Notes: a model not told the origin generated them from the sequence alone. A stretch of DNA of 31,275 bases from Sphingobacteriaceae bacterium UBA6709 (GCA_002454425.1 DKIV01000050.1:1-31275), one strand, 5' to 3'; counted from the first letter of the stretch, positions 7,252 through 17,206 are shown. Numbers and translations are program-made.

Positions 7252-9408
7252 ATGGATTTTAAATCGTTTAAGGAGATGCTGAATAGGATATTTCTGGGTT
7301 TATTTCTTGGCGCTGTAGTGGCGTGTAGTGCCAAGCCACGCGTTGAGGCAGTGGTAGATAGTACATATAATCTTCAACCGGAAGAGAAACAAGGCATTGT
7401 AGCATCAGAGTTGGCTAAAATTATTGAGAACGCAAATTATAAAAGAGTTCCTCTGGATGACTCCTTGTCATCGGTGATATATGATCGTTATCTGAAGGCT
7501 CTTGATCAGGGGCACAATTACCTTCTTGATACCGATGTTAAAGAGTTCGAGAAATTCCGCTATACCCTGGATGATGATCTGAAAGCCGGAGATCTAAGTG
7601 CAATGTTCCGCATGTTCAATGTTTTCAAGATGCGTTCTGTAGAGCGTTTTTCTTATGCGTTGTCTCAGGTTGGGAAGAACTTTGATTTTACAAAGAATGA
7701 GATCTATACCTATAATCGCGAGAAGCTTCCCTGGTTTAAAAATAAGGCTGAAGCTGATGGCGAATGGACACGTCGGGTGAAATATGATCTTTTAAACCTT
7801 AAGTTGAGTGATAGTGACAATGCCAAGAATGTTAAAACGCTGAAGGAACGCTATCAAAACATTCAGTCGCAGACGAAAAAGTTGAATAATCAGGATGCTT
7901 TCCAGATTATGATGGACGCTTATACCAATGCTGTAGATCCGCATACCAACTATTTTAATCCTGAAAACGCGCAACGTTTTAATGAGGATATGGCGCGTTC
8001 ATTTGACGGAATCGGCGCAGGACTTCAGATGGAGAATGAGGTGGTAAAGATCATTTCTATTGTTCCGGGAGGACCGGCGTTTAAGTCAAAGAAGTTACAT
8101 GTTAATGATCGTATTCTGGCCGTTGCCCAGGGCTTAAAGGGAGAGTTTGTGGATATACGCGGTTGGAGACTCGATAACTGCGTGCAGAAGATTAAGGGAC
8201 AGCGCGGTACTGTTGTAAGATTAAAGATTATTCCTGCTGGAGAAGATATTTCTTCGAAGCCAAAGATTATCGCTCTTACAAGAGATCGTGTGGTAATGGA
8301 AGATGCTTCGGCAAAGAAGAAGATAAAGACGCTGACTGTTGATGGTAAGACCTATAAGATAGGCGTAATTGATGTTCCCGGATTTTACCTGGATTTTAAG
8401 GCATATCAGTCAGGTGATCCAAATTATAAGAGTACTACCCGTGACGTAAGCAAGATCATTGATACCCTGAAGCGTGATAAGGTAGACGGTATTGTTCTTG
8501 ACTTGAGAACAAACGGCGGTGGATCGCTTATGGAGGCAATCGAGTTAACCGGATTATTTATAAAATCGGGACCTGTAGTACAGGTGAGAAGTGCTCGCCA
8601 AACTGAAATAGACAAGGATGAGGATCCGGCGATCGCATGGACGGGCCCATTGGGTGTAATGGTAGATCGCTTTAGCGCGTCGGCATCTGAGATTTTTGCT
8701 GCCGCTATACAGGATTATAACCGTGGCGTAATTATGGGTACTCAAACCTATGGAAAAGGAACGGTGCAGCAGGCATTAGATTTGTCGCGCTTCATCAGTA
8801 CTTTCAGTCAGCTGGTATCTAAGGCAAAAAGTGTAACTGGCCAAAAGGATAATAGCACATCAACGGCTTTGCCAACTTACGGACAGGTAAACTTAACGAT
8901 GGCTAAGTTCTACCGTATAAATGGAAGCAGTACTCAGCATAAAGGTGTAATTCCGGATATCGTATTTCCAATGATCTTCTCTGCTGATAAATATGGCGAG
9001 AGCTCAGAGCCTTCAGCTTTACCATTTGATATGATTAACCCGAGCGATTATAAGCCGGTTGCTGATCTGTCGCAGGCGCGTAAGGATCTGGAGCAGGCTC
9101 ATGAGGCGAGAATGAAGTCGTCTCAGGATTACAAGTACTTGCTTGAAGATATTGACCTTTTCAAGAAGAAAGAAAATGATGTTTCCATATCGTTAAACGA
9201 AGAATCGCTGAAGAAGGAGCGTGAGGATAATGAAACTAAAACCTTAAGTCGTAATAATGAACGTCGTGCGGCAAAGGGACTGCCTCCGTTGAAAAAGGGT
9301 GAAGCAAAACCTAAAGACGATGATGATTACGTGATGGATGAATCGATGAAGACCATGGTTGATTTCATTAAAATGATTAATGCGGGTAAGGTAGTGATGT
9401 CGCTATAA
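7252..9408 (+). CDS. prc: Carboxy-terminal processing protease, Prc/Tsp type, lipoprotein
   Basis: This S41 serine protease cleaves proteins from the C-terminus in the periplasm. The 718 aa are the long Prc form rather than the short CtpA form. The signal sequence ends in a lipobox with Cys25 (AVVAC), predicting a lipid anchor. Domains in order are an N-terminal helical region (about 40-245), a PDZ-like segment (about 250-340, with GIGAGL and VPGGPA), the S41 core (about 365-580) and a charged C-terminal region. The catalytic Ser lies in SASASE (475-480, most likely Ser477) and the Lys is Lys502 in YGKGTVQQ. The substrate motif LRTNGGG is at 418-424. It is monocistronic, with a dyad directly upstream and a strong terminator at 9433-9467. 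The window encodes a second, shorter S41 protease at 23564-25291. Confidence 0.95.
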   Translation: MDFKSFKEMLNRIFLGLFLGAVVACSAKPRVEAVVDSTYNLQPEEKQGIVASELAKIIENANYKRVPLDDSLSSVIYDRYLKALDQGHNYLLDTDVKEFEKFRYTLDDDLKAGDLSAMFRMFNVFKMRSVERFSYALSQVGKNFDFTKNEIYTYNREKLPWFKNKAEADGEWTRRVKYDLLNLKLSDSDNAKNVKTLKERYQNIQSQTKKLNNQDAFQIMMDAYTNAVDPHTNYFNPENAQRFNEDMARSFDGIGAGLQMENEVVKIISIVPGGPAFKSKKLHVNDRILAVAQGLKGEFVDIRGWRLDNCVQKIKGQRGTVVRLKIIPAGEDISSKPKIIALTRDRVVMEDASAKKKIKTLTVDGKTYKIGVIDVPGFYLDFKAYQSGDPNYKSTTRDVSKIIDTLKRDKVDGIVLDLRTNGGGSLMEAIELTGLFIKSGPVVQVRSARQTEIDKDEDPAIAWTGPLGVMVDRFSASASEIFAAAIQDYNRGVIMGTQTYGKGTVQQALDLSRFISTFSQLVSKAKSVTGQKDNSTSTALPTYGQVNLTMAKFYRINGSSTQHKGVIPDIVFPMIFSADKYGESSEPSALPFDMINPSDYKPVADLSQARKDLEQAHEARMKSSQDYKYLLEDIDLFKKKENDVSISLNEESLKKEREDNETKTLSRNNERRAAKGLPPLKKGEAKPKDDDDYVMDESMKTMVDFIKMINAGKVVMSL

Positions 9409-9432
9409 TATCCCGGAATAATAGTCTTTAAG

Positions 9433-9467
9433 AGGCGCGACATGCAGATGTCGCGCCTTTCTTTTTT
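9433..9467 (+). terminator. Terminator of prc
   Basis: A perfect 11-bp stem, AGGCGCGACAT (9433-9443) with ATGTCGCGCCT (9448-9458), has a 4-nt loop and is followed by TTCTTTTTT. Confidence 0.92.
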
Positions 9468-9518
9468 ATGTATATCGCCTTAGTAAAACCATACCTGATT
9501 CTGAGGGTTTTATTATTC

Positions 9519-10529
9519 ATGGGTAAGGCATTGCTAAGATTCGATGACAAAGGAATATATTGTGAACAAGGAGATTTTTATATTGATCCATGGCGCCCCG
9601 TAGATTACGCCGTGATTAGTCACGCGCATGCGGATCATGCCAGTTGGGGACATAAACATTATCTTGCTCATGACTTGTCGAGGGAGGTTCTGAAGTATCG
9701 CCTGGGGGATATTGATCTTGAATGTCTTGCTTATGGTCAGCAGATTTATCGGAAAGGCGTTAGTATAAGCCTTTTTCCTGCGGGGCACGTACCGGGTTCC
9801 TCGCAGATACGTGTTGAGTACAAGGGAGAGGTATGGGTTGCTTCTGGTGATTATAAGACTGAGGATGATGGCCTGAGTACTGCGTTTGAACCATTGAGGT
9901 GTCATTCGTTTATATCCGAAAGTACTTTCGGGATGCCTGTATACCGATGGAAAATGCAACAGGAGGTTATGGGAGAGATTAATGGCTGGTGGGCGACGAA
10001 CGCTGGCAATAGTGTTACATCCTTCATAACAGGCTATTCGTTGGGTAAGGCACAGCGGATTCTTCAAGGGCTAAATCAGGATATCGGACCTGTGTTTGTA
10101 CATGGAACCATCGCAAACACGAATGCTGCCCTGGAGCGTAATGGACTTGTGCTTGCGCCTTACAAGCTCATATCGGCAGATATGGATCGCGACTTATTGC
10201 GGGGCGCTATTGTTATTTGTCCTCCCTCGTCGGCAGACTCTTCGTGGATGAAAAAGCATCAGCCTTATTCTTTGGCCTTCTGCTCGGGGTGGATGGCTAT
10301 TCGCGGAGCTAAACGACGGCGTGCGGTTGATAAGGGTTTTGTGCTATCTGATCACGCTGACTGGGCAGGATTGGTTAGTGCAATTAAAGCTACCCATTGT
10401 GAGCAGGTAATTCTTACACATGGATACACGGCAGCGTTTTCACGTTATTTGCAGGGTTTAGGCTTGAATGCGCAGGAGGCTCATACTGCTTACGGCGATG
10501 AGCATGAGACAGAGGGGGAGCAGTCATGA
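9519..10529 (+). CDS. Ligase-associated exonuclease, metallo-beta-lactamase fold
   Basis: This DNA exonuclease of the beta-CASP/metallo-beta-lactamase class belongs to the ligase-associated damage-response cluster described in Pseudomonas putida. From the ATG at 9519 it has 336 aa. Metal-binding residues are visible: HAHADH (35-40), His90 in FPAGHVPGS, Asp111 in ASGDYKT, Asp278-His279 in LSDHAD and His301 in LTHGY. I chose 9519 because MGKALLRFDD starts the conserved part. The ATG at 9468 would add 17 hydrophobic residues and abuts the T tract of the prc terminator. The stop codon overlaps the ligase start (ATGA), the first of two such couplings in this operon. Confidence 0.9.
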   Translation: MGKALLRFDDKGIYCEQGDFYIDPWRPVDYAVISHAHADHASWGHKHYLAHDLSREVLKYRLGDIDLECLAYGQQIYRKGVSISLFPAGHVPGSSQIRVEYKGEVWVASGDYKTEDDGLSTAFEPLRCHSFISESTFGMPVYRWKMQQEVMGEINGWWATNAGNSVTSFITGYSLGKAQRILQGLNQDIGPVFVHGTIANTNAALERNGLVLAPYKLISADMDRDLLRGAIVICPPSSADSSWMKKHQPYSLAFCSGWMAIRGAKRRRAVDKGFVLSDHADWAGLVSAIKATHCEQVILTHGYTAAFSRYLQGLGLNAQEAHTAYGDEHETEGEQS

Positions 10530-12139
10530 GAGATTTCGCGGCATTATTTTCCAGCCTTGATGAGACCAATAAAACGAGTGTCAAGGTCGCGATCCTTAAG
10601 GAGTATTTTCTTACGGTCGACGAGCGCGACCGCATCTATACATTAGCGTTGTTTACAGGACGACGGCCTAAACGCCAAATAAGTAGCACGCAGGTGAAGC
10701 GCTGGGCAATGGAGTTGGCGCAGATTCCAGAGTGGCTTTTCGAAGAATCTTACCAGATTGTGGGCGACCTGAGCGAAACAATCGCTTTGTTAATTCCCTC
10801 ATCGGAAAGCGGAAGCGATAGGCGCTTGAGTGAATGGATTCAGGAGATAAATGCTTTGCGTGATGCTGATGACGAATATAAGCATGCCTGGCTCTTAAAA
10901 TCCTGGGGGAGCTTAAGCAAGGACGAGATTTTTGTGTTCAACAAGATTCTGATGGGGAGTTTCAGAGTCGGCGTATCTCAGAGTCTGGTAATTAAAGCGC
11001 TGGCGGAACTTTCAGGTTTGGAAGCGGCGGTGCTAACCCATAGGATCATGGGAAACTGGCATCCAGAAACGATGAATATGCACGACCTTCTTCAGGAACA
11101 TGACGTTTCAGATGACTACTCGCGTCCGTATCCATTTTTTCTGGCTTATCCTGTTCAGGAGAGTTCGGAGCGATCTAAGACAGCGGAAGATGTTCGTTTA
11201 GCTTTGGGTGATGAAGATGATTGGCAGGCAGAATGGAAGTGGGATGGAATACGTTCGCAGGTGATAAAGCGGGGAGGAAGTATTTTTATCTGGTCGCGGG
11301 GGGAGGAGCTTATTACGGATAAGTTTCCGGAGATGCATCGGTTTGTAGATGCATTGCCCGATGGTACGGTTCTGGACGGAGAGATTGTATGCTTTCGCGG
11401 GGGACGTCCGCTTCCTTTTAACGTTTTGCAAACCCGCATTGGGCGAAAGAACCCTGGAAAGAAGATTCTGGAAGAAAGCCCCGTGGTATTTATTGGGTAT
11501 GATTGTATAGAATTTGAGGGTGACGATATTCGTTCAACTCCTCTAAGGGAGCGGCGATTATTATTAGAACAGCTACATGAAAAAAGCATGGATCCGGAGA
11601 CGTTTATGTTGTCGCCGGTGGTGAAATTTGATCGCTGGGAGGATTTATATGAGTTGAGGGAAATGTCACGGGAGAAAGCCGCGGAAGGCTTTATGCTGAA
11701 ACGTAAGCGTTCTTTATATCAGGCGGGAAGGAAGAGAGGAGACTGGTGGAAATGGAAAATCGATCCAATGTCAATAGATGGGGTTCTGATTTACGCGCAA
11801 CGAGGACATGGCCGACGAGCGGGACTATATACTGATTATACGTTTGGCCTATGGCAGGATGGGCAGTTGGTATCTTTCGCAAAGGCTTATTCGGGCCTGA
11901 CAGATCAGGAGATCCGGCAGGTTGACCACTATGTTAAGCGGCACACGGTAGAGAAGTTTGGTCCTGTGCGCACTGTCGAGCCGGGCCTGGTTTTTGAAAT
12001 AGGATTTGAGGCTATAAACGCTTCTAACCGGCATAAATCGGGGGTTGCGTTGCGCTTTCCCCGAATCCTTCGCTGGCGGAAGGATAAGAATATAGAAGAT
12101 GCGGATAGTCTCGATATGCTAAAAACATTTTTACCATGA
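10526..12139 (+). CDS. ATP-dependent DNA ligase, ligase-associated cluster type
   Basis: This enzyme seals DNA nicks with ATP through a covalent lysyl-AMP intermediate, separately from the NAD-dependent LigA that bacteria use for replication. The 537 aa consist of an N-terminal DNA-binding domain (about 1-200), the nucleotidyltransferase domain and a C-terminal OB fold. Visible motifs are motif I KWDGIR with nucleophile Lys238, motif III LDGEIVCF (283-290), motif IV EGFMLKR (387-393) and motif V WWKWKID (407-413). There is no Ku gene and no fused LigD polymerase or nuclease, so this is not an NHEJ ligase. It overlaps both neighbours by 4 nt, showing tight co-translation with the exonuclease and helicase. 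Confidence 0.94.
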   Translation: MRDFAALFSSLDETNKTSVKVAILKEYFLTVDERDRIYTLALFTGRRPKRQISSTQVKRWAMELAQIPEWLFEESYQIVGDLSETIALLIPSSESGSDRRLSEWIQEINALRDADDEYKHAWLLKSWGSLSKDEIFVFNKILMGSFRVGVSQSLVIKALAELSGLEAAVLTHRIMGNWHPETMNMHDLLQEHDVSDDYSRPYPFFLAYPVQESSERSKTAEDVRLALGDEDDWQAEWKWDGIRSQVIKRGGSIFIWSRGEELITDKFPEMHRFVDALPDGTVLDGEIVCFRGGRPLPFNVLQTRIGRKNPGKKILEESPVVFIGYDCIEFEGDDIRSTPLRERRLLLEQLHEKSMDPETFMLSPVVKFDRWEDLYELREMSREKAAEGFMLKRKRSLYQAGRKRGDWWKWKIDPMSIDGVLIYAQRGHGRRAGLYTDYTFGLWQDGQLVSFAKAYSGLTDQEIRQVDHYVKRHTVEKFGPVRTVEPGLVFEIGFEAINASNRHKSGVALRFPRILRWRKDKNIEDADSLDMLKTFLP

Positions 12140-14577
12140 TGCTAAGTGCTGGCGAGAAGGCAATTGCCGAATTATATGAGCGCCGAGGCTGGGAGCAATT
12201 TGCTTTTCAGAAGGAGCTGCAGGACGCTTATCTTGCAGGTTACTCAGGTTTACTGAATGCTCCAACGGGTAGCGGCAAAACGCTGGCTATGTTCCTTCCT
12301 TTCGTTGCGGATTTCATCAATGGGGATGTTCCTGCGCGACCGGGGGCATTACTCATGCTATGGATAGCTCCCCTGCGGGCTCTTACCAACGATATAAGAA
12401 GGGCAATGCAGGCCGCGGTTGACGAGATTGGGCTGGATTGGCAGATTGGTACCCTTACCGGCGACACTCCCACCCGGGAACGGGAAGCGCTACGTAAGAG
12501 ATTACCAGAGGTGTTGCTGACAACTCCGGAAAGTCTTCATTTGCTTTTGGCGAGAAAGGCTTATCCGCGGGTATTTGAGCATTTGAGGTTGGTCGTTGCC
12601 GATGAATGGCATGAATTACTGGGAACGAAGCGGGGTGTCCAGCTTGAACTCGCTCTTTCGCGGGTAAAGGCAATAAGTCCGATACGGATCTGGGGCATCA
12701 GTGCCACCATAGGAAACCTTAAGCAGGCTGCGGAAGTGTTATTGGGAAATGATGCAGATCCCGATCGGGTGCGCCTGGTGCGAGCGGCACATACAAAAAG
12801 TATTGTCATCGAGTCCGTTATCCCCGATAATATAGAGAAGTTCTCATGGTCAGGGCACCTGGGAATCCGTTTGCTGGATAAGGTAATGGATATTGTCAAT
12901 AGGGGGAAGACCTCGCTTATTTTCACTAACACCCGCTCGCAGACGGAAATCTGGTATCAGAGCATTCTTGATAAGTATCCTGATTATGCCGGGAAAATGG
13001 CGATGCATCACGGATCTTTAGATTCCAATCTGCGTACTTGGGTAGAGGAGGCGTTGCACTCGGGTATTCTACAGCTTGTGGTATGTACCTCGAGCCTCGA
13101 TTTAGGAGTTGATTTCAGACCCGTAGATACGGTGATACAAATAGGAAGTCCTAAAGGTGTAGCCCGCTTTATGCAGCGCGCGGGCCGGAGTGGTCATCGT
13201 CCCGACGCTACCTCGAGGGCCTGGTTTGTACCCACCCATTCCATGGAACTGTTGGAAGGAGCGGCAATTAAGCAGGCAATGCAGGATCAGGTGTATGAAA
13301 GCAGAGATCCCATCGTTTTGGCTATGGACGTATTGACGCAATATCTGGTGACCTTGGCGGTGTCGGATGGTTTTGTTCCTGCGGAAATATTTAAGGAGGT
13401 GAAGACCTGCTATGCTTACGCGGATCTGCAGGAGAAAGAGTTTGCGCAAATTCTTGATTTCATTACCAAAGGCGGGAAAACCTTGGCTGCCTATGACGAT
13501 TTCCTGAAAGTGGAAATTGAAAATGGAGTGTATAAGGTAATGAGTCGCCGCGTGGCCATGCGTCATCGTTTAAGTATGGGTACCATTGTGGGCGATGTTA
13601 GCATGAGAATACGATTTATTTCAGGTGGGTACCTGGGAAATATTGAAGAGGGATTTATTTCGAAGATGAAAGCCGGTGATGTTTTCTGGTTTGCGGGACG
13701 TAGTCTGGAGCTGGTGAAGGTTAAAGATCTTACTGCCTATGTTCGGAAATCGAATAAAGTTAGTGGAAAGGTACCCAGTTGGATGGGCGGGCGTATCCCT
13801 TTGTCAACACAACTATCGGCGATGTTCAGGAAAAAATTAGACGAAGTTGCCCATGGTATTGAACGTGATATAGAGGTTAAAACCTTGAAGCCTCTATTCT
13901 CTTTACAGAAGCAGCTTTCGGCACTTCCAACATCCAATGATTTTCTTATCGAACGATTCAAATCGAGCGAAGGTTATCACTATGTGTTCTATCCTTTTGA
14001 GGGGCGACTGGTGCACGAAGGGATGGCTTCTTTATTCGCGTGGCGTATCTCGCGCATTCGGGAAAGCAGTTTCTCAATTGCAATGAACGACTATGGCTTT
14101 GAGCTCCTTACGAGTGATGAGATTCCATTAGCTAAAGCAGTAGAAAGCGGACTGTTTTCCGGAAGCAATCTCCTCGAGGATATACAATTTAGCTTGAACG
14201 CCAATGAAATGGCCAGACGGCGTTTTCGCGATATCGCACATATCGCGGGATTGGTGTTTCCCGGGTATCCGGGAAAGGCGGTCAAAAGTAAACACCTCCA
14301 GGCATCTACTTCCTTGCTTTTCGAGGTATTCACAGAGTATGAGCCTGACCATTTTCTCATCAGGCAGGCATATAATGAAGCCTTACAATTTCAGCTTGAG
14401 GAGTTTCGTCTGCGGGCGGCTTTGCAGAGATTAACCACGCTGAACGTTATCGTAAAGGATTGTGAGCGACCTACGCCCTTCGCATTTCCGATTATCGTTG
14501 ATGGTTTACGCGAGAAGCTGAATGGCGAATCATTGGAAAGTCGCCTGTCACGGATGAAGCTCAACTATGAAGAATAG
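12136..14577 (+). CDS. Ligase-associated DEXH-box helicase (Lhr-Core type)
   Basis: This superfamily 2 3'-5' DNA helicase is of the Lhr-Core type. The 813 aa carry Walker A PTGSGKT (43-49), the Walker B box DEWH (156-159), motif III SAT (189-191), the second RecA domain with MHHGSL and SSLDLGVDF, and motif VI QRAGRSGHR (about 346-354). A winged-helix and Lhr C-terminal region follow. The length fits Lhr-Core rather than the roughly 1,500-aa full Lhr. It begins 4 nt inside the ligase gene and ends the operon. The PdeM metallophosphoesterase that often follows is missing, because the next gene is an unrelated M13 peptidase. Its partners suggest a role in repairing damaged DNA, although the physiological lesion is not known. 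Confidence 0.93.
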   Translation: MMLSAGEKAIAELYERRGWEQFAFQKELQDAYLAGYSGLLNAPTGSGKTLAMFLPFVADFINGDVPARPGALLMLWIAPLRALTNDIRRAMQAAVDEIGLDWQIGTLTGDTPTREREALRKRLPEVLLTTPESLHLLLARKAYPRVFEHLRLVVADEWHELLGTKRGVQLELALSRVKAISPIRIWGISATIGNLKQAAEVLLGNDADPDRVRLVRAAHTKSIVIESVIPDNIEKFSWSGHLGIRLLDKVMDIVNRGKTSLIFTNTRSQTEIWYQSILDKYPDYAGKMAMHHGSLDSNLRTWVEEALHSGILQLVVCTSSLDLGVDFRPVDTVIQIGSPKGVARFMQRAGRSGHRPDATSRAWFVPTHSMELLEGAAIKQAMQDQVYESRDPIVLAMDVLTQYLVTLAVSDGFVPAEIFKEVKTCYAYADLQEKEFAQILDFITKGGKTLAAYDDFLKVEIENGVYKVMSRRVAMRHRLSMGTIVGDVSMRIRFISGGYLGNIEEGFISKMKAGDVFWFAGRSLELVKVKDLTAYVRKSNKVSGKVPSWMGGRIPLSTQLSAMFRKKLDEVAHGIERDIEVKTLKPLFSLQKQLSALPTSNDFLIERFKSSEGYHYVFYPFEGRLVHEGMASLFAWRISRIRESSFSIAMNDYGFELLTSDEIPLAKAVESGLFSGSNLLEDIQFSLNANEMARRRFRDIAHIAGLVFPGYPGKAVKSKHLQASTSLLFEVFTEYEPDHFLIRQAYNEALQFQLEEFRLRAALQRLTTLNVIVKDCERPTPFAFPIIVDGLREKLNGESLESRLSRMKLNYEE

Positions 14578-14598
14578 ATCTTCGTTTCTTTTATCTCC

Positions 14599-14632
14599 TT
14601 GTAACAATGAATTTATAAAATAGTCATATTTG
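14599..14632 (+). promoter_or_regulatory. Possible promoter of pepO
   Basis: TTG (14599-14601) lies 23 nt before CATATTTG (14625-14632), which matches TAnnTTTG at 7 of 8 positions. The start codon is 60 nt downstream. The match is imperfect and the assignment tentative. Confidence 0.3.
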
Positions 14633-14691
14633 TAACTGGCGTGTTGATTTAGCATCACTCAGCCGAACTTATTGTTAAATTAGTGTAATTC

Positions 14692-16728
14692 ATGAAAATA
14701 AAACACCTTTCATTAGCGACGTTGCCAGTTCTATTATTGGCTGCATGTTCGCAAAACAAAAGTGGAACAGACGTATCTCAACGTACAGAGTTCTTCGATA
14801 AATCGGGAATGGATACAACGGTAAGTCCCGGTGATAACTTCTTTCTCTATGCAAATGGGAAATGGATAAAGGATACCAAGATTCCAGCATCTGAGGCAGC
14901 GTGGGGTTCCTTTTACACGTTGAATGATGAAAATCAGAAAGATCTGCATAAGATTCTTGAACAGGCTTCCAAAGATCCTGAAGGGGGCGATCAGAAGAAG
15001 GTTGGCGATTTTTATGCCAGCGGAATGGATACCTTAACAATGGATAAGCGTGGGTACGAACCTGTGAAGCCAACATTGTTAAAGATTGATGGTCTTAAAG
15101 ACGCCAAAGAACTTGTAAACTATGCTGTAGACAGTTTTAACGACGGTGACGGTTTCCTTTTTGGTTTCGGTGTTGAGCAGGATGCAAAGATCAGCACCAA
15201 ATACGCGGTGAATTTTTCGCAATCAGGCTTAGGTCTTCCTAGCCGTGATTACTATTTCAGCAGTAAACCTGAAGATGTTAAGGTTAGAAACGAATATGTT
15301 AAATATATTGCTACGCTGTTTAAGCTTAGTGGTACAGACTCTATAGCAGCGAAGAAAAGCGCTGAAGAGATTCTTAAACTGGAGACCAATCTGGCAAAAT
15401 CACACAGAACCCCGGTAGAGCTTCGCGACCCTATCAAGAACTATAATAAGTTTGCGATCGCTGATTTTCAGAAGCAGGTTCCTTTTTTTGATATGAAGGA
15501 TTTGCTGAAGCGTCTTAATGCATCTACGGATAGTATTATTGTGGGACAGCCCGAATATTATAAAACTCTGGCAGGATTAATTCAGAGCACTCCCTTACCG
15601 GTGTGGAAGAATAAGTTGAAGTTTGAGATACTAAGTGGTGCCGCGGGTGCTTTAAGCGCTCCATTCAGAAAGGCCAAGTTTGATTTCTATAGTAAAACGC
15701 TGATGGGCCAGCAGGTAGAACAGGAGCGATGGAAGAAGATGGTGGGTACTACCGATGCTTGTCTGGGAGAGTTGCTTGGGAAAATTTATGTAGAGAAGTA
15801 TTTCCCTGCTGAGGCGAAAGAACGTATGCTTACCCTGGTTAACAATCTGCAGAAGATGTACGAAGAGCGTATCAAGAAGCTTGATTGGATGAGTCCTCAA
15901 ACCAAAGATAAGGCAATTGAAAAGCTCCATGCTTTCACCAAGAAAATAGGTTATCCTGATAAATGGAAGAGTTATGATGATGTAGATATTGACCGTGGAA
16001 AGTTCTACGAAAATCTGGAGTCGGTAGGAAAGCATAACTACAAGGAGATGATTGCCCGCCTTGGAAAACCGGTTGACAAGGGCGAGTGGTTCATGACACC
16101 TCCAACAGTTAACGCGTACTACAATCCTGGTTTTAACGAAATTGTCTTCCCTGCGGGAATTCTGCGTTATCCATTCTTTGACTATCATGCTGATGACGCC
16201 ATAAATTACGGAGCAATAGGCGCGGTGATCGGTCACGAAATGACTCATGGCTTTGATGATCAAGGTCGTCAGTTTGATAAAGATGGCAATCTGAAAGATT
16301 GGTGGACGAAGGAAGACGCGTCGAAATTTACTAATAAGGTAAATGCTGTAGCCAAGCTTTATGATGGATTTACGGTATTGAACGATCTGCATGTCAATGG
16401 AAATCTGACATTGGGTGAGAACTTAGCAGATTTTGGAGGCGTTGCCATTGCTTATGACGCGTTTAAGCTTACAGAACAAGGTAAAGGCACTGAGAAAATT
16501 GACGGGTTTACCCCTGACCAGCGTTTTTTCCTTGGTTATGCCCAGGTATGGCGAATTAAAGATCGCGATGAGCGTCTGCGCATGCGCGTAAACACAGATC
16601 CACATTCTCCGGAAATGTTCCGCGTGAACGGTCCCCTTTCTAATATGGAGACGTTCTATAAAGCATTTAACGTAAAACCAGGTGACAAGATGTATAAGCC
16701 GGAAGCGGAACGCCTCCAGGTTTGGTAG
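14692..16728 (+). CDS. pepO: M13 family zinc metallopeptidase, lipoprotein
   Basis: This neprilysin/PepO-like endopeptidase cleaves oligopeptides. The 678 aa start with a lipoprotein signal and lipobox LLAAC (Cys19), so the enzyme is membrane-anchored on the periplasmic or surface side. The large M13 N-terminal domain (about 40-430) precedes the catalytic domain. Zinc ligands are in HEMTH (515-519) and Glu576 of GENLAD (575-580). NAYYNP (474-479), the substrate-backbone-binding segment, is present, and the protein ends in the characteristic VW. The length is normal for the family. It is a single-gene unit with a terminator at 16753-16784. Confidence 0.96.
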   Translation: MKIKHLSLATLPVLLLAACSQNKSGTDVSQRTEFFDKSGMDTTVSPGDNFFLYANGKWIKDTKIPASEAAWGSFYTLNDENQKDLHKILEQASKDPEGGDQKKVGDFYASGMDTLTMDKRGYEPVKPTLLKIDGLKDAKELVNYAVDSFNDGDGFLFGFGVEQDAKISTKYAVNFSQSGLGLPSRDYYFSSKPEDVKVRNEYVKYIATLFKLSGTDSIAAKKSAEEILKLETNLAKSHRTPVELRDPIKNYNKFAIADFQKQVPFFDMKDLLKRLNASTDSIIVGQPEYYKTLAGLIQSTPLPVWKNKLKFEILSGAAGALSAPFRKAKFDFYSKTLMGQQVEQERWKKMVGTTDACLGELLGKIYVEKYFPAEAKERMLTLVNNLQKMYEERIKKLDWMSPQTKDKAIEKLHAFTKKIGYPDKWKSYDDVDIDRGKFYENLESVGKHNYKEMIARLGKPVDKGEWFMTPPTVNAYYNPGFNEIVFPAGILRYPFFDYHADDAINYGAIGAVIGHEMTHGFDDQGRQFDKDGNLKDWWTKEDASKFTNKVNAVAKLYDGFTVLNDLHVNGNLTLGENLADFGGVAIAYDAFKLTEQGKGTEKIDGFTPDQRFFLGYAQVWRIKDRDERLRMRVNTDPHSPEMFRVNGPLSNMETFYKAFNVKPGDKMYKPEAERLQVW

Positions 16729-16752
16729 TTAGTCGTTGGTTTATTCTTAGGT

Positions 16753-16784
16753 AGCCGGGTTGCGATGAGTAACCCGGCTTTTTT
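16753..16784 (+). terminator. Terminator of pepO
   Basis: A 9-bp perfect stem, AGCCGGGTT (16753-16761) with AACCCGGCT (16771-16779), has a 9-nt loop and is followed by five T residues. Confidence 0.92.
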
Positions 16785-16949
16785 GTTATAAGATCGCTGG
16801 TCTGCGTGTAGTGTCTTTGTCGGTATCTGTATTCTGGTGTATACAATATGCAGCAATTGCAGCGTCCTGCGTATGCAGAAAGCTCTCTGGCTGCCCCTAT
16901 AGCCCTTTGGCAGCAATTTTGTTTGCTTATAAGCATTAAACAGATACTT

Positions 16950-17141
16950 ATGAATTTAAAAAGAATATTTGGAACGATACTCACCATTCTGGGAATCGTG
17001 GGTTTAGTATTTGCGGCAATGGGATTTGTCAAAAGCGATGGCGCATGGCGTGAGCTTTTGGTATATGGCGTGTTAGGATTGATTTTCTTTATGACCGGTA
17101 TCGGACTTATCAAAAGCACGAGTGATGTAGCCAAAATGTAA
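16950..17141 (+). CDS. Small two-helix membrane protein (63 aa)
   Basis: From the ATG at 16950 the gene encodes a 63-aa protein with two hydrophobic segments (about 5-25 and 37-56) separated by a short charged loop (KSDGAWRE). An upstream in-frame ATG at 16848 would add 34 residues without membrane-protein character, so I prefer the shorter form. I do not recognise the family. It converges on the sigma-factor operon, and the gap 17142-17206 shows no clear terminator. Confidence 0.65.
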   Translation: MNLKRIFGTILTILGIVGLVFAAMGFVKSDGAWRELLVYGVLGLIFFMTGIGLIKSTSDVAKM

Positions 17142-17206
17142 CGCGGAGATACGGGGAGAGTACCATTCCTCCAATATCTTCACGTTAATATCGACCCGGC
17201 CCGTGC

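Noticed and set aside
9468..9518. Upstream start for the exonuclease gene
   Set aside because: It would place the start codon in the T tract of the prc terminator and add residues outside the conserved family start.
10526..12139. NHEJ ligase (LigD/Ku system)
   Set aside because: No Ku gene and no fused polymerase or phosphoesterase domain is present; the neighbours define the ligase-associated repair cluster.
9519..14577. New anti-phage defence operon from nuclease, ligase and helicase
   Set aside because: All three members match the described ligase-associated DNA-repair cluster, so a new defence function is not needed to explain them.
15652..16392. 246-codon antisense frame within pepO
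   Set aside because: It is opposite the M13 catalytic domain; length alone is not evidence.
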